From positions 1 to 64,000 of the IMG/VR virus record IMGVR_UViG_3300025093_000002: 64,000 nt of DNA. The stretch is one strand, 5' to 3'. This document shows positions 32,919 through 39,646 of this stretch, piece after piece. A model generated the notes under the pieces. It worked only from the letters and a program-made list of their open reading frames with translations. It was not told the origin of the DNA and searched no databases. The first letter of the stretch is position 1, and every line of letters begins with the position of its first letter. The DNA is from a virus. Both the position numbers and the translations under genes were made by a program.

Positions 32919-33182
32919 CTACTCGCCCTCGTTTTCGTAAGGTGCGTTCCAGCCGGGTATCTGGCGGGCTTTGCTGCCGGAGGTGATGCGTTCGTGCGCG
33001 TCTCGGATGTCGCCGTCCCATTCGCGCGATGCTGCGATGATGCTCTCGCACCGGTTGCGCTCTGCCTGGATAGCCTTGGCGATAGCTTCGAGAACATCGG
33101 CCTTGAACGGCGCGCGTTGGGGCATGGCCTCTACAGCGGCAGCAGCGGTTGTCAGGATATCGGCGGGCATGTTCTTGAGCAT
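32919..33182 (-). CDS. Small early protein (87 aa)
   Basis: Helical (KADVLEAIAKAIQAERNRCESIIAASREW). The AERNRCESI core is often seen in small Ead/Ea22-like phage proteins of lambdoid early operons. Function unknown. Confidence 0.6.
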   Translation of the reverse strand: MLKNMPADILTTAAAAVEAMPQRAPFKADVLEAIAKAIQAERNRCESIIAASREWDGDIRDAHERITSGSKARQIPGWNAPYENEGE

Positions 33183-33386
33183 CTACTCGTCCTCGCCTTT
33201 GAGCTGCTTGTGAACGCGGTTGCGCTCGGCAAGGATGGCCGCGACGGCAACACGAACCAGAGGCGTCTTATCGTGTCCGCCAAGACGTATGCGGTCGTGG
33301 GTTTTGAAGTCGTCCGGTGGCGGGCATCCAATGACGGCTTCACGGGCGGCACACAAAACTGCTGCGTCAACTCGTTCGTCGCTCAT
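33183..33386 (-). CDS. Small early protein (67 aa)
   Basis: Shares a segment type with its neighbour (VAVAAILAERNRVHKQL), suggesting an old tandem duplication. Its start overlaps the preceding stop (ATGA). Confidence 0.6.
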   Translation of the reverse strand: MSDERVDAAVLCAAREAVIGCPPPDDFKTHDRIRLGGHDKTPLVRVAVAAILAERNRVHKQLKGEDE

Positions 33387-33619
33387 ATGGTCGCTCCATG
33401 AAGACGGGTCGCGGCACGGACTTGGGGTTGGTTTTCGAGGAACGTCCGAGCCATGCCGCTCATCGAAGGCGCACAGGACGAGAGAAGATCGCGCGAGTGT
33501 TCACGCCCTTCGATGTTGAGATTTGCGCCCCTGACGACCTGGAGGAGGAAGCCGCCAGGGGCATTCCACGTCGCCGGGAGGAGCGAGCGCGTGGATGGGT
33601 GATTGGTGTGGAGAGGCAT
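33383..33619 (-). CDS. Small early protein (78 aa)
   Basis: The segment TWNAPGGFLLQVVRGANLNIEGREHSRDLL looks like a real domain; the N-terminus is less convincing. Starts 3 bp after the previous stop and overlaps the next start by 4 bp. No family recognised. Confidence 0.5.
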   Translation of the reverse strand: MPLHTNHPSTRSLLPATWNAPGGFLLQVVRGANLNIEGREHSRDLLSSCAPSMSGMARTFLENQPQVRAATRLHGATI

Positions 33620-33622
33620 GGG

Positions 33623-33919
33623 TCAGCGCTCCCCGGCTTCGGAGAGGATTGCTGCTGCAATGCGCTGGCCATGGCGATACCAGCTTGGTCCGAATGCATA
33701 GGCGTTAGTTTCCGGGCCTACACCCTCGGAGCGCGCTATCTCGGCCGCGCGCTTCATGCCTTCTGCGAAACAGCCGTTCAGATGACCTGCGATGTAGTCA
33801 CGCATTTCGGCATGCGACATCGGTGCGCTCAAGACGTGCGCCATTTCACGCGCGAGTTCCGCCCTATCTTTGCTTGGGGTGCCGGTCATGCGCTCGTTCC
33901 GGTCGGTGTTCTCGCTCAT
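33623..33919 (-). CDS. Small early protein (98 aa)
   Basis: Helical, with ELAREMAHVLSAPMSHAEMRDYIAGHLNGCFAEGMKRAAEIAR. Start and stop are packed against the neighbouring genes. No assigned function. Confidence 0.6.
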   Translation of the reverse strand: MSENTDRNERMTGTPSKDRAELAREMAHVLSAPMSHAEMRDYIAGHLNGCFAEGMKRAAEIARSEGVGPETNAYAFGPSWYRHGQRIAAAILSEAGER

Positions 33920-34209
33920 GACGAGGCCTGTTCGATGGAGGGGGTATGAGCGGGAGGGGTGGGAAGAGGCATCCAGTGCGTGAATGTGTCGGCTTCGAAG
34001 TTGTCGCCAGCCTCATATGCTTCGGCGTAGCTATCGCGGACGTACGGGTCATAAGTGTCGTCAGGCCACACCCACAACTGCGCCTCAGCGTTCCATGCGA
34101 CGAAGACGAGCGGCGACGAAGTGCCGAAAGTGGACGGCTCACGATAGGCCAAGATTGGCGTCCCGTTCTTCGGCGCGGTCTCAATCGGCTTCCAGGTGTT
34201 CTCGCTCAT
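33916..34209 (-). CDS. DUF551-like small phage protein (97 aa)
   Basis: Contains WKPIETAPKNGTPILAYRE and a late FTHWMPLPTPP, the two conserved ends of the DUF551-type family common in phage early regions. The start at 34209 is the ATG of the conserved MSENTW. Function of the family is unknown. Confidence 0.75.
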   Translation of the reverse strand: MSENTWKPIETAPKNGTPILAYREPSTFGTSSPLVFVAWNAEAQLWVWPDDTYDPYVRDSYAEAYEAGDNFEADTFTHWMPLPTPPAHTPSIEQASS

Positions 34210-34249
34210 GCGATGGCTTCCTTTCCGGTAGTGGTGGGGAGGGAAATGC

Positions 34250-34684
34250 TCATGCGGCGTTCTGCTCAAAATCTTCCGATTGAACCGAACCAGACCGATC
34301 GACGCCGCTTTCGAAGATCCACTGCCGAAATTGAGAAGGCTCAACGTGGGACTTGATGAACTCAAGCAAAGCGCGATCACGAGCGGATTGCAGTTCTTCC
34401 CGCCGCGCGCGCTCAATGCGTCCGCGCTTATGGGTGATGAGTTGCAGCGCCGTTCTCTTATATTTGAGCGAACGCCTGGCACGAGCAGGCCACGTCGGGT
34501 CCGAGAAACGGCAGACGCCGAGAGCCTTCAACTCCAGCTCGTACTCAATCTCTGCGACGGCCGACTGGAGATAGGCATAGGCGTCGTTGCAGTCTTCGAC
34601 TGTTTCGATTTCATCGACAGACCAACCAGCCGCGATTTCGATGTCGGGGATGAAGATGTCCTCGAGGTGCTGGCTCTCGCTCAT
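34250..34684 (-). CDS. Hypothetical helical protein (144 aa)
   Basis: Acidic N-terminus and a long basic helical middle (ARARRSLKYKRTALQLITHKRGRIERARREELQSARDRALLEFI), suggesting nucleic-acid contact. Overlaps the GIY-YIG-like gene by 4 bp. Not recognised. Confidence 0.6.
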   Translation of the reverse strand: MSESQHLEDIFIPDIEIAAGWSVDEIETVEDCNDAYAYLQSAVAEIEYELELKALGVCRFSDPTWPARARRSLKYKRTALQLITHKRGRIERARREELQSARDRALLEFIKSHVEPSQFRQWIFESGVDRSGSVQSEDFEQNAA

Positions 34685-35211
34685 GCTGCGGCTTCCCCTT
34701 GGCGTGTTGCGCGGGCGGGGTCCTGCTCATGAAGCGAGCTGATGTAATCCGGCAGTTTCCCGTCGCGAAGCAGGCGGCGGAACATCACGCGGGCGGCGAG
34801 GCCATACCCGGCATGGGTCTGCGCTTTCGCGGAAATCTCGAACGTCTGGAGCGAGCCGTATCCGAGCTCGGCGTATGCACGTTCACGCCCGCCGAACTCT
34901 TCGACAAGCTCATCGAACGGGAGCTTGGGCGACGGGCCTTCGTCCTTCGGCAACCAAAACGGCTGCCGGCGCGATGCGTCGATGATGAACTGCCAGATGG
35001 GCGGCGAGGACTTGAACCAACCACGCTCAATGCGGATCGGATCGAAGCACTGGAGAAGAATGGCTTCTCCGAGGAAAGCGCCCTTCAACTGCAACATCAT
35101 TTCGATGCCACCGGGAAGCCAAGTCCCCAAGGTCCGCTTGCGGGCATTCACGTCGGCAGATGCGCCGATGCGGATAGGTCCGCCATTCGTGGGCTGGGCG
35201 ACGTAAATCAT
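34681..35211 (-). CDS. GIY-YIG/T5orf172-like protein with helical C-terminus (176 aa)
   Basis: The N-terminus (IYVAQ...GPIRIGASADVNARKRTL...GAFLGEAILLQCF...ERGWFKSS) follows the pattern of the T5orf172/MUG113 branch of GIY-YIG nucleases: IY, RIG, Arg, Glu and a WF-xS segment. A helical region from about residue 95 could bind DNA. It is the second gene of the Cro operon, where lambda has cII. Nuclease activity is inferred. Confidence 0.55.
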   Translation of the reverse strand: MIYVAQPTNGGPIRIGASADVNARKRTLGTWLPGGIEMMLQLKGAFLGEAILLQCFDPIRIERGWFKSSPPIWQFIIDASRRQPFWLPKDEGPSPKLPFDELVEEFGGRERAYAELGYGSLQTFEISAKAQTHAGYGLAARVMFRRLLRDGKLPDYISSLHEQDPARATRQGEAAA

Positions 35212-35441
35212 GCCGCCACCGACCGACGCTTGGCCTCGTCCGCCTCAATCCAGTCCATAACGCGCTGGAAGCTCTCGATGCGAAAATTCCGGCCGTTCTT
35301 CACCTCGGCCAGAAACTTGCTGTCGTTGACGGCTTCTTTCGACATGCCCGAAAAGCTCAGGCCGTATCGACTTGCGTGCGCCTCCGCTCGTTCAAGGAGC
35401 TTCTGGCGGATGAGGTCGGAGGTGATGTGCTTCGTCTTCAT
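35208..35441 (-). CDS. Cro-like helix-turn-helix repressor (77 aa)
   Basis: A short DNA-binding protein, first gene of the leftward early operon and divergent from the CI-like gene across 85 bp with three operators. The helix pair around YGLSFSGMSKEAVNDSKFLAEVKNG resembles a Cro/C1-type HTH. The predicted promoter places transcription start close to the ATG, so the mRNA may be leaderless. Confidence 0.7.
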   Translation of the reverse strand: MKTKHITSDLIRQKLLERAEAHASRYGLSFSGMSKEAVNDSKFLAEVKNGRNFRIESFQRVMDWIEADEAKRRSVAA

Positions 35442-35454
35442 AACCCCATATGGC

Positions 35455-35524
35455 GGGACGCATCCCGAAAAGTCAAGGGACGCATCCCGCTACCGTCAAA
35501 ATATTTTTCATGGGATGGAATCCC
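35455..35524. promoter_or_regulatory. Right operator cluster (three GGGA-N4/5-TCCC sites) and Cro promoter
   Basis: GGGACGCATCCC at 35455-35466 and again at 35477-35488 (22 bp centre to centre), and GGGATGGAATCCC at 35512-35524 with one extra central base. On the minus strand a TTGACT -35 element (35471-35476) lies so that the first operator occupies the promoter spacer. The third operator covers the region of the CI start codons. Related sites occur at 36691-36754. Confidence 0.75.
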
Positions 35525-35526
35525 GC

Positions 35527-36198
35527 ATGAATGACGCGATGCACAAACGAATCAAGGAACGGCTTGAAAGCCTTGGGATGTCCGCAGCGGCGGCTTCAAG
35601 GAAGGCCGGCCTGTCGCCCGACTTCATTCGGGACATGATGCGGAAAGGTGCTAGGCCAGGAGCGGAAAACCTCGCCAAGTTGGCGAAGACGTTAAAAACG
35701 TCGCCCGAATATTTACTCCAAGGTAACGAGCCAACGCGGACCATAGACGTAGTTGGGATGCCGGTGATCGGGGTAATCGAGGCGGGGCAGTTTCGAGACA
35801 TCACGCTCATCAATCAGGACGAAGAGTATCCGATGGTGAACGTCGTGCAGGACGATCGCTTTCCGCATGCTCGGCAATACGCGCTGAGGGTGAGCGGCGA
35901 TTCGATGAACAAACTATTCCCGGATGGCAGCTACGCGATTTGCGCGGAGTTTGCCGATACTGGCATGCGCCTGAAGGACGGCCTGGTGCTGCACGTCGAG
36001 CGCTACATCGCAGGGACGCACCTCGTGGAGACGACGTTGAAGCAGGTCGAAAGCTCGAACGGAAAGCGCTTCCTTGCGCCGCGAAGCACTAATCCTCGTC
36101 ACAAGCCCGTCGAGATAACCGAAGACACCGACTTGTCCGAACTCAAGGTGCGCGGCCTCGTCATTGGCAGCTACACTCCCCAGCATTTCGGCTTCTGA
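35527..36198 (+). CDS. CI-like repressor, HTH plus S24 (LexA-type) domain (223 aa)
   Basis: Residues 8-65 form an HTH (AAAASRKAGLSPDFIRDMMR). A linker leads to an S24 autoprotease domain from about residue 80 with the Ala-Gly cleavage dipeptide (VIEAGQF), the nucleophile Ser in SGDSMNK and the catalytic-type Lys in TTLKQVE. It should keep lysogeny by binding the two operator clusters and cleave itself in the SOS response. An in-frame ATG at 35515 inside the third operator would add four residues. Confidence 0.88.
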   Translation: MNDAMHKRIKERLESLGMSAAAASRKAGLSPDFIRDMMRKGARPGAENLAKLAKTLKTSPEYLLQGNEPTRTIDVVGMPVIGVIEAGQFRDITLINQDEEYPMVNVVQDDRFPHARQYALRVSGDSMNKLFPDGSYAICAEFADTGMRLKDGLVLHVERYIAGTHLVETTLKQVESSNGKRFLAPRSTNPRHKPVEITEDTDLSELKVRGLVIGSYTPQHFGF

Positions 36199-36204
36199 GC
36201 ATTG

Positions 36205-36297
36205 CGTCTAATTTTTAGACGGTAGATATACGGTCCTTATCTTTCTTCTCTAAGAGTTAGATATAGAGACCATATATCTTGCGTCTAATTTTTAGAC
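36205..36297. repeat. AT-rich nested palindrome between CI and wHTH genes
   Basis: The perfect hairpin CGTCTAA-TTT-TTAGACG (36205-36221) recurs at 36282-36297. Between them lie inverted segments GATATACGGTC and GACCATATATC. The second hairpin overlaps the stop of the wHTH gene. The region separates two convergent genes and could be a bidirectional terminator, but the T tracts lie in the loops, which is unusual. Confidence 0.65.
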
Positions 36298-36677
36298 TCA
36301 ATGGTTTTGCGAGGGCGCTTCCCGTTCGGCGGGTTCTTTCGCACTTTGGCGACGAACGGCTTCGTCCGCTCTCTCACCCACTTCTCATCCCCCATGAACG
36401 GCATCGTGTAGATCTGGCTCTCCGCGTGATAGCGGGTGATGAGCAGGAAGCCGGCTTCCTCAAGCTCGACTAGCGCGGTCGCCAGCGTCGTGCGGCTCAT
36501 GTGCGCGTGCTTCGTCAACCAGGTGTAGCTGGGCTTCAACTCTTCCCTCGCCTCTGGCTGAAAGAACGTCGCGAATAGCAGGCCGACGCGCACCGCGCTC
36601 GCGCCCACTTCATTGCACCGCGCGAGCTCGTAGAGCCAATCGACGCGGTTCTGGTTCCATCGCTGCACATAATCCAT
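36285..36677 (-). CDS. Winged-helix DNA-binding protein in the immunity region (130 aa)
   Basis: Residues 50-95 (SYTWLTKHAHMSRTTLATALVELEEAGFLLITRY) are a clear wHTH, as in phage replication initiators and MarR/GntR-like regulators. The N-terminus is aromatic and helical; the C-terminus is basic. It lies between CI and the left operators, the position of rex in lambda. A GAGGG ribosome site precedes the ATG, and one operator falls within its likely promoter. Role unresolved: initiator part or regulator. Confidence 0.7.
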   Translation of the reverse strand: MDYVQRWNQNRVDWLYELARCNEVGASAVRVGLLFATFFQPEAREELKPSYTWLTKHAHMSRTTLATALVELEEAGFLLITRYHAESQIYTMPFMGDEKWVRERTKPFVAKVRKNPPNGKRPRKTIESKN

Positions 36678-36690
36678 CCCTCGCTTGTAA

Positions 36691-36765
36691 GGGAACGGTC
36701 CCGTTCGCGCAATCCAAATAATCGGGATTGGTCCCTTGACGCGGGATTTGTCCCGTGCTTATCTG
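36691..36765. promoter_or_regulatory. Left operator cluster with divergent promoters
   Basis: GGGAACGGTCCC (36691-36702), GGGATTGGTCCC (36724-36735) and GGGATTTGTCCC (36743-36754). Rightward: TTGACG (36736-36741), 18-bp spacer holding the third operator, TATCTG. Leftward: TTGCGC, 17-bp spacer holding the first operator, TACAAG, aimed at the wHTH gene. Repressor bound here should block both directions. Confidence 0.7.
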
Positions 36766-36778
36766 TTCTGGACAAAGC

Positions 36779-36814
36779 GAGCGGCCCCGACGACTTCCCG
36801 CCGCTCTCAACACC
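36779..36814 (+). promoter_or_regulatory. Leader element with boxA-like sequence, copy 1
   Basis: GAGCGG (36779-36784) can pair with CCGCTC (36801-36806); the latter runs on as CCGCTCTCAACACC, similar to the boxA of antitermination sites. It lies in the 5' leader of the rightward early transcript. A second copy is at 37164-37187. Confidence 0.45.
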
Positions 36815-36826
36815 GGGAGAACCGAA

Positions 36827-37120
36827 ATGCACGCAGACCTGAATGACCACCCCTTTTCCACGCAGTCCGTCGAAGCAGAAAGCGGCGTCTGCCACAGCGA
36901 GCGTGCATGGCTCCGCTTCTGCGACGAATGCGAGCGCCTTCTGGGCCATAGCCTTGACGGCTGCGACGACTTCACCGCCCGCGCTAACAACGTCGGGTGC
37001 GGGTACTCGATCGATGAGGCGTTCGTCGCCTTCGAGGGATGCGAAACGGCAGAACAGTACGTCGCCAGTGTCAAGCGCCGCGAGCGCTACGACGGCGGAG
37101 CATTCGTCCGCGAAGCCTGA
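36827..37120 (+). CDS. First early-right protein (97 aa)
   Basis: First gene behind the left promoter, with ribosome site GGGAGA. Acidic, with several Cys and His (GVCHSERAWLRFCDECERLLGH), a possible metal site. Phages often place antiterminators or host-takeover proteins here, and the leader elements around it suggest antitermination, but the sequence resembles no known N protein (those are short and basic). Confidence 0.6.
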   Translation: MHADLNDHPFSTQSVEAESGVCHSERAWLRFCDECERLLGHSLDGCDDFTARANNVGCGYSIDEAFVAFEGCETAEQYVASVKRRERYDGGAFVREA

Positions 37121-37132
37121 GCCTTCCGGTCT

Positions 37133-37151
37133 CCCCTCTTCGGAGGGGTTT
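37133..37151 (+). terminator. UUCG-loop hairpin terminator in early-right operon
   Basis: CCCCTC-TTCG-GAGGGG followed by three T, 12 bp after the stop of the first early gene. Weak T tract, so probably partial. It lies directly ahead of the second boxA-like element. Confidence 0.55.
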
Positions 37152-37163
37152 CCCGAATGCTCC

Positions 37164-37187
37164 GAGCGGTTCGCCGCTCTCAACACC
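37164..37187 (+). promoter_or_regulatory. Leader element with boxA-like sequence, copy 2
   Basis: GAGCGG-TTCG-CCGCTC hairpin running into the same CCGCTCTCAACACC as copy 1, then a short GGCC/GGCC repeat before the ribosome site of the next gene. Confidence 0.45.
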
Positions 37188-37216
37188 ACCGGCCAAGGGC
37201 CAGCAGGGAGAACCAG

Positions 37217-37417
37217 ATGACGCCTAAGCACCCCGACATTCATGTTCAACTGACCGGCGAAGATGGCAACGCATTCTTCATCATCAGTCGTGTGCGCAAA
37301 GCACTTAGCCGTGCGGGCGTCGAGCAAGACGAAATCAAGAGCTTCTCTGACGAAGCCATGAGCGGCGACTACGACAACGTTCTTCGCACCGCCATGAAGT
37401 GGGTGTCGGTCGCCTAG
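37217..37417 (+). CDS. Small early protein (66 aa)
   Basis: A ribosome site (GGGAGA) precedes the ATG. Composition is compact and protein-like (IHVQLTGEDGNAFFIISRVRKALSRAGVEQDEIKSF), resembling small phage early proteins of alpha/beta type. No function assigned. Confidence 0.65.
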   Translation: MTPKHPDIHVQLTGEDGNAFFIISRVRKALSRAGVEQDEIKSFSDEAMSGDYDNVLRTAMKWVSVA

Positions 37418-37473
37418 CCGCGCCTTCCAGCGCACCCCCTCACCCAGACAGACGGAAATGGAAGGACAGACAG

Positions 37474-37890
37474 ATGAGCCGTTCTGGATATTGCGACGAC
37501 ATAGACGACCAGTGGGCGCACATTCGGTGGCGCGGCGCGGTTTCAAGCGCAATCCGTGGCAAGCGCGGGCAGGCTTTTCTCACTGAAATGGCCGAAGCTA
37601 TGGACGCCCTGCCGGAGAAGAAGCTCGTGGCAATGGAGCTTGAGGCGAACGGCAGCGTCTGCGCTATCGGCGCAGTCGGCAAAGCGCGCGGCGTCGATAT
37701 GTCGAAGTTGGACCCTGAGGATTATTCGCGGGTCGCCTACACGTTCGGCATCAGTGACGCGCTGGCCCAAGAAATCGTCTTCATGAACGACGAGGCCGGT
37801 TTCTACAAAGAGACGGAAGAGCAGCGCTTTGAGCGGATGCGCTCTTGGGTGGCGAGCAATCTTCGCAAGCCTGCCGAAGGTGCCTCATGA
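37474..37890 (+). CDS. Conserved-type early protein (138 aa)
   Basis: Contains WAHIRWRGAVSSAIRGKRGQAFLTEMAEAMDALPEKKLVA and a later helical acidic part (SDALAQEIVFMNDEAGFY, ERMRSWVASNL). Proteins with this HIRWRGAV...GKRGQ core are familiar from phage early regions; I know of no function. Its stop overlaps the next start (ATGA). Confidence 0.7.
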   Translation: MSRSGYCDDIDDQWAHIRWRGAVSSAIRGKRGQAFLTEMAEAMDALPEKKLVAMELEANGSVCAIGAVGKARGVDMSKLDPEDYSRVAYTFGISDALAQEIVFMNDEAGFYKETEEQRFERMRSWVASNLRKPAEGAS

Positions 37891-37982
37891 GACGCCTTCT
37901 TTTCCTCATCGCGGTTGTGGCTATCGGCGTCGGTGCCTTGGACGACATCCCGCACATGCCGAAGACGGAGACGGTTCGATGA
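37887..37982 (+). CDS. Small exported or membrane peptide (31 aa)
   Basis: MRRLLFLIAVVAIGVGALDDIP reads as a signal peptide or single membrane segment. Overlaps both neighbours by four bases. Confidence 0.5.
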   Translation: MRRLLFLIAVVAIGVGALDDIPHMPKTETVR

Positions 37983-38257
37983 AGCCGCGCCCGCTTGAAG
38001 AATGGCACGAGGAAGACGGCGATGTCGTCTGGTGGTGCTGGCAAGACGGCCAGTGGCTTGGTGAGCCCGCCTATATCGGCAGCCCGCTTTGCCTTGGGCT
38101 GACGGTCGAATGCCACACTCAGGCGCAGAACGGCGAAACGCCCGCTGCCCGGTTCGAGGTCGGCGGCTGGCCCGGATACCACACGCACTGGACGCCTCAC
38201 CCGGACTTTCCAGAGCCCCCGCACATGCCTTCCATTCACCCATCAAGCCAGCAGTAG
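37979..38257 (+). CDS. Trp-rich small early protein (92 aa)
   Basis: DGDVVWWCWQDGQWLGEP and YHTHWTPHPDFPEPP; the C-terminal HWTPHP-type end recalls the DUF551 protein encoded at 33916. Starts inside the previous gene. Function unknown. Confidence 0.65.
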   Translation: MKPRPLEEWHEEDGDVVWWCWQDGQWLGEPAYIGSPLCLGLTVECHTQAQNGETPAARFEVGGWPGYHTHWTPHPDFPEPPHMPSIHPSSQQ

Positions 38258-38269
38258 GAGACGACGACA

Positions 38270-38605
38270 ATGACCCGTCACATCTTCACAGCGCAGATCG
38301 TAGACGACCAGTTCGGCGCGATTGTCATCCCCGACATTGAGGCGGAACTGACAGTCGATATCGACCACGGCGACGAGCCGGAAGTCACCGTCACGGGCGT
38401 CTGGATCGAGGACGCGAAGCGGCGCGGGTTCGTCAATATCACGCGCAGTTCCGACAAGCTGCTTCGTCTCATCGCTGCGGAAATCATCCGCCAGGCTGAC
38501 GAGGACGACGCGTGGAAATGCGACGTGCTTAAGGCCGAAGGATATCAGTGGCGCGGGCTTGGGGCAAACGACCCCGACGCCCATTGGCATCAGGTGGCGT
38601 TCTGA
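38270..38605 (+). CDS. Hypothetical early protein (111 aa)
   Basis: A beta-rich N-terminal half (HIFTAQIVDDQFGAIVIPDIEAELTVDIDHGDEPEVTVTGVWIED) and a helical C-terminus ending in HWHQVAF. Preceded by AGGAGA and overlaps the next ATG by one base. No family recognised. Confidence 0.65.
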   Translation: MTRHIFTAQIVDDQFGAIVIPDIEAELTVDIDHGDEPEVTVTGVWIEDAKRRGFVNITRSSDKLLRLIAAEIIRQADEDDAWKCDVLKAEGYQWRGLGANDPDAHWHQVAF

Positions 38606-38874
38606 TGTCCGACTTTGACGCCTACGAGTTCGCCAACATCGAAGCCAGCAGAATGAGCGCGAACCCCATCAAGCGGTTTACGTTGCCAGATAGCGCATCT
38701 GACGGTGCAGGCGTCGATTTTGTTCAGATCCACCGCAGCGCCCACCGTGGAGGTGACTATAATCTGGCACTCATTGGCTACGGCTTTGAAGCTAGCCGCT
38801 ACCTGACACGCGACGAGATGGAGCAGCTTCGTGACTGGATTGTGATCGCCCTCGCCAATGAGGCCGCGTCATGA
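38605..38874 (+). CDS. Hypothetical early protein (89 aa)
   Basis: Contains a FANIEASRMSAN segment also echoed in the next protein (LSTIEASRIER), a sign of shared ancestry of the two small genes. Start at 38605 overlaps the previous stop. Confidence 0.6.
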   Translation: MSDFDAYEFANIEASRMSANPIKRFTLPDSASDGAGVDFVQIHRSAHRGGDYNLALIGYGFEASRYLTRDEMEQLRDWIVIALANEAAS

Positions 38875-39077
38875 GCCCGCTTGATATTCACGAGCTGTCG
38901 ACTATCGAAGCCAGCCGCATTGAACGCGAGACGTGGGAACTTCCCGCTGCTGTTCGCGCTCGCTTTGCCGACCATGCCTTGAGCGTTGGCCGTGCTGATG
39001 TCGCCCGCGAATTTCTCACCGAACCCGAGGCTGAGCGCATCGTCGCTGAGGCCAGCAATCAGATGGAGGCCGCGTAG
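38871..39077 (+). CDS. Hypothetical early protein (68 aa)
   Basis: Helical and acidic; the N-terminal LSTIEASRI resembles the preceding protein. Its start overlaps the preceding stop (ATGA) and the next gene follows without a gap. Confidence 0.6.
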   Translation: MSPLDIHELSTIEASRIERETWELPAAVRARFADHALSVGRADVAREFLTEPEAERIVAEASNQMEAA

Positions 39078-39380
39078 ATGCCACAGCACCGACAACTCGA
39101 AGACAAGTTCATTCTGCGCATGCCAGACGGCCTTCGCGAGCAGATTAAAACTGACGCGAAAGCCAACAGCCGAAGCATGAACTCGGAAATCCTCGCTCGC
39201 CTTTCAGGGCAGCAGCGCACCCTTCGCGACGAGTTCGCCGGGCGCATTGCCGCTGGGTGCGTCTCTAACCCCGACACGCGCGCCGGGAGCGGAGACCTCA
39301 GGGCATTCGACGCTACGATAGCGCGTCGTTCTTACGAAATGGCCGATGCGCTACTCGCTGCACGCGAGGCGAAGCCATGA
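39078..39380 (+). CDS. Arc-like ribbon-helix-helix DNA-binding protein (100 aa)
   Basis: Residues 8-42 (DKFILRMPDGLREQIKTDAKANSRSMNSEILARL) match the Arc/MetJ RHH fold: a strand that reads DNA bases followed by two helices. The C-terminal half is helical. It likely regulates an early or integration gene; its operator is not identified. Confidence 0.8.
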   Translation: MPQHRQLEDKFILRMPDGLREQIKTDAKANSRSMNSEILARLSGQQRTLRDEFAGRIAAGCVSNPDTRAGSGDLRAFDATIARRSYEMADALLAAREAKP

Positions 39381-39646
39381 ACATCCGCGCCCACTTCCCC
39401 ATTCCCGGCGAACAGCTCGTCTCGGAAGCAAGGCAAGCCCGCTCGGATAGGGCTGCATCCATCATCCGCGACTGCATCACGCTTCTTCGCAACAGCCATC
39501 GCCGCTCGTTCGAATACAAGGCGCAGGCTCTGGATTATCCGGTCGGCTCTGAACCCTTCAATCGCTACCGCAAATGGAGCGACGAGCAGCGCACCAACAT
39601 GCGCAGGGCTATCCGCGAAATCCGCATCGAAAGGACGCACCTGTGA
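39377..39646 (+). CDS. Hypothetical early protein (89 aa)
   Basis: Basic and helical (ARQARSDRAASIIRDCITLLRNSHRRSFEYKAQAL). Both ends overlap neighbours; its stop overlaps the GTG start of the Gp157 gene. Function unknown. Confidence 0.6.
   Translation: MNIRAHFPIPGEQLVSEARQARSDRAASIIRDCITLLRNSHRRSFEYKAQALDYPVGSEPFNRYRKWSDEQRTNMRRAIREIRIERTHL

Noticed and set aside
34699-35514. N-terminal extension of the CI-like protein
   Set aside because: The extra frame is antisense to the GIY-YIG-like and Cro-like genes and would cover the operators; the repressor domain starts at 35527.
36536-37552. Minus-strand frame of 338 codons across the left operators
   Set aside because: It would cross promoters, operators and two well-started early genes; composition is antisense-like.
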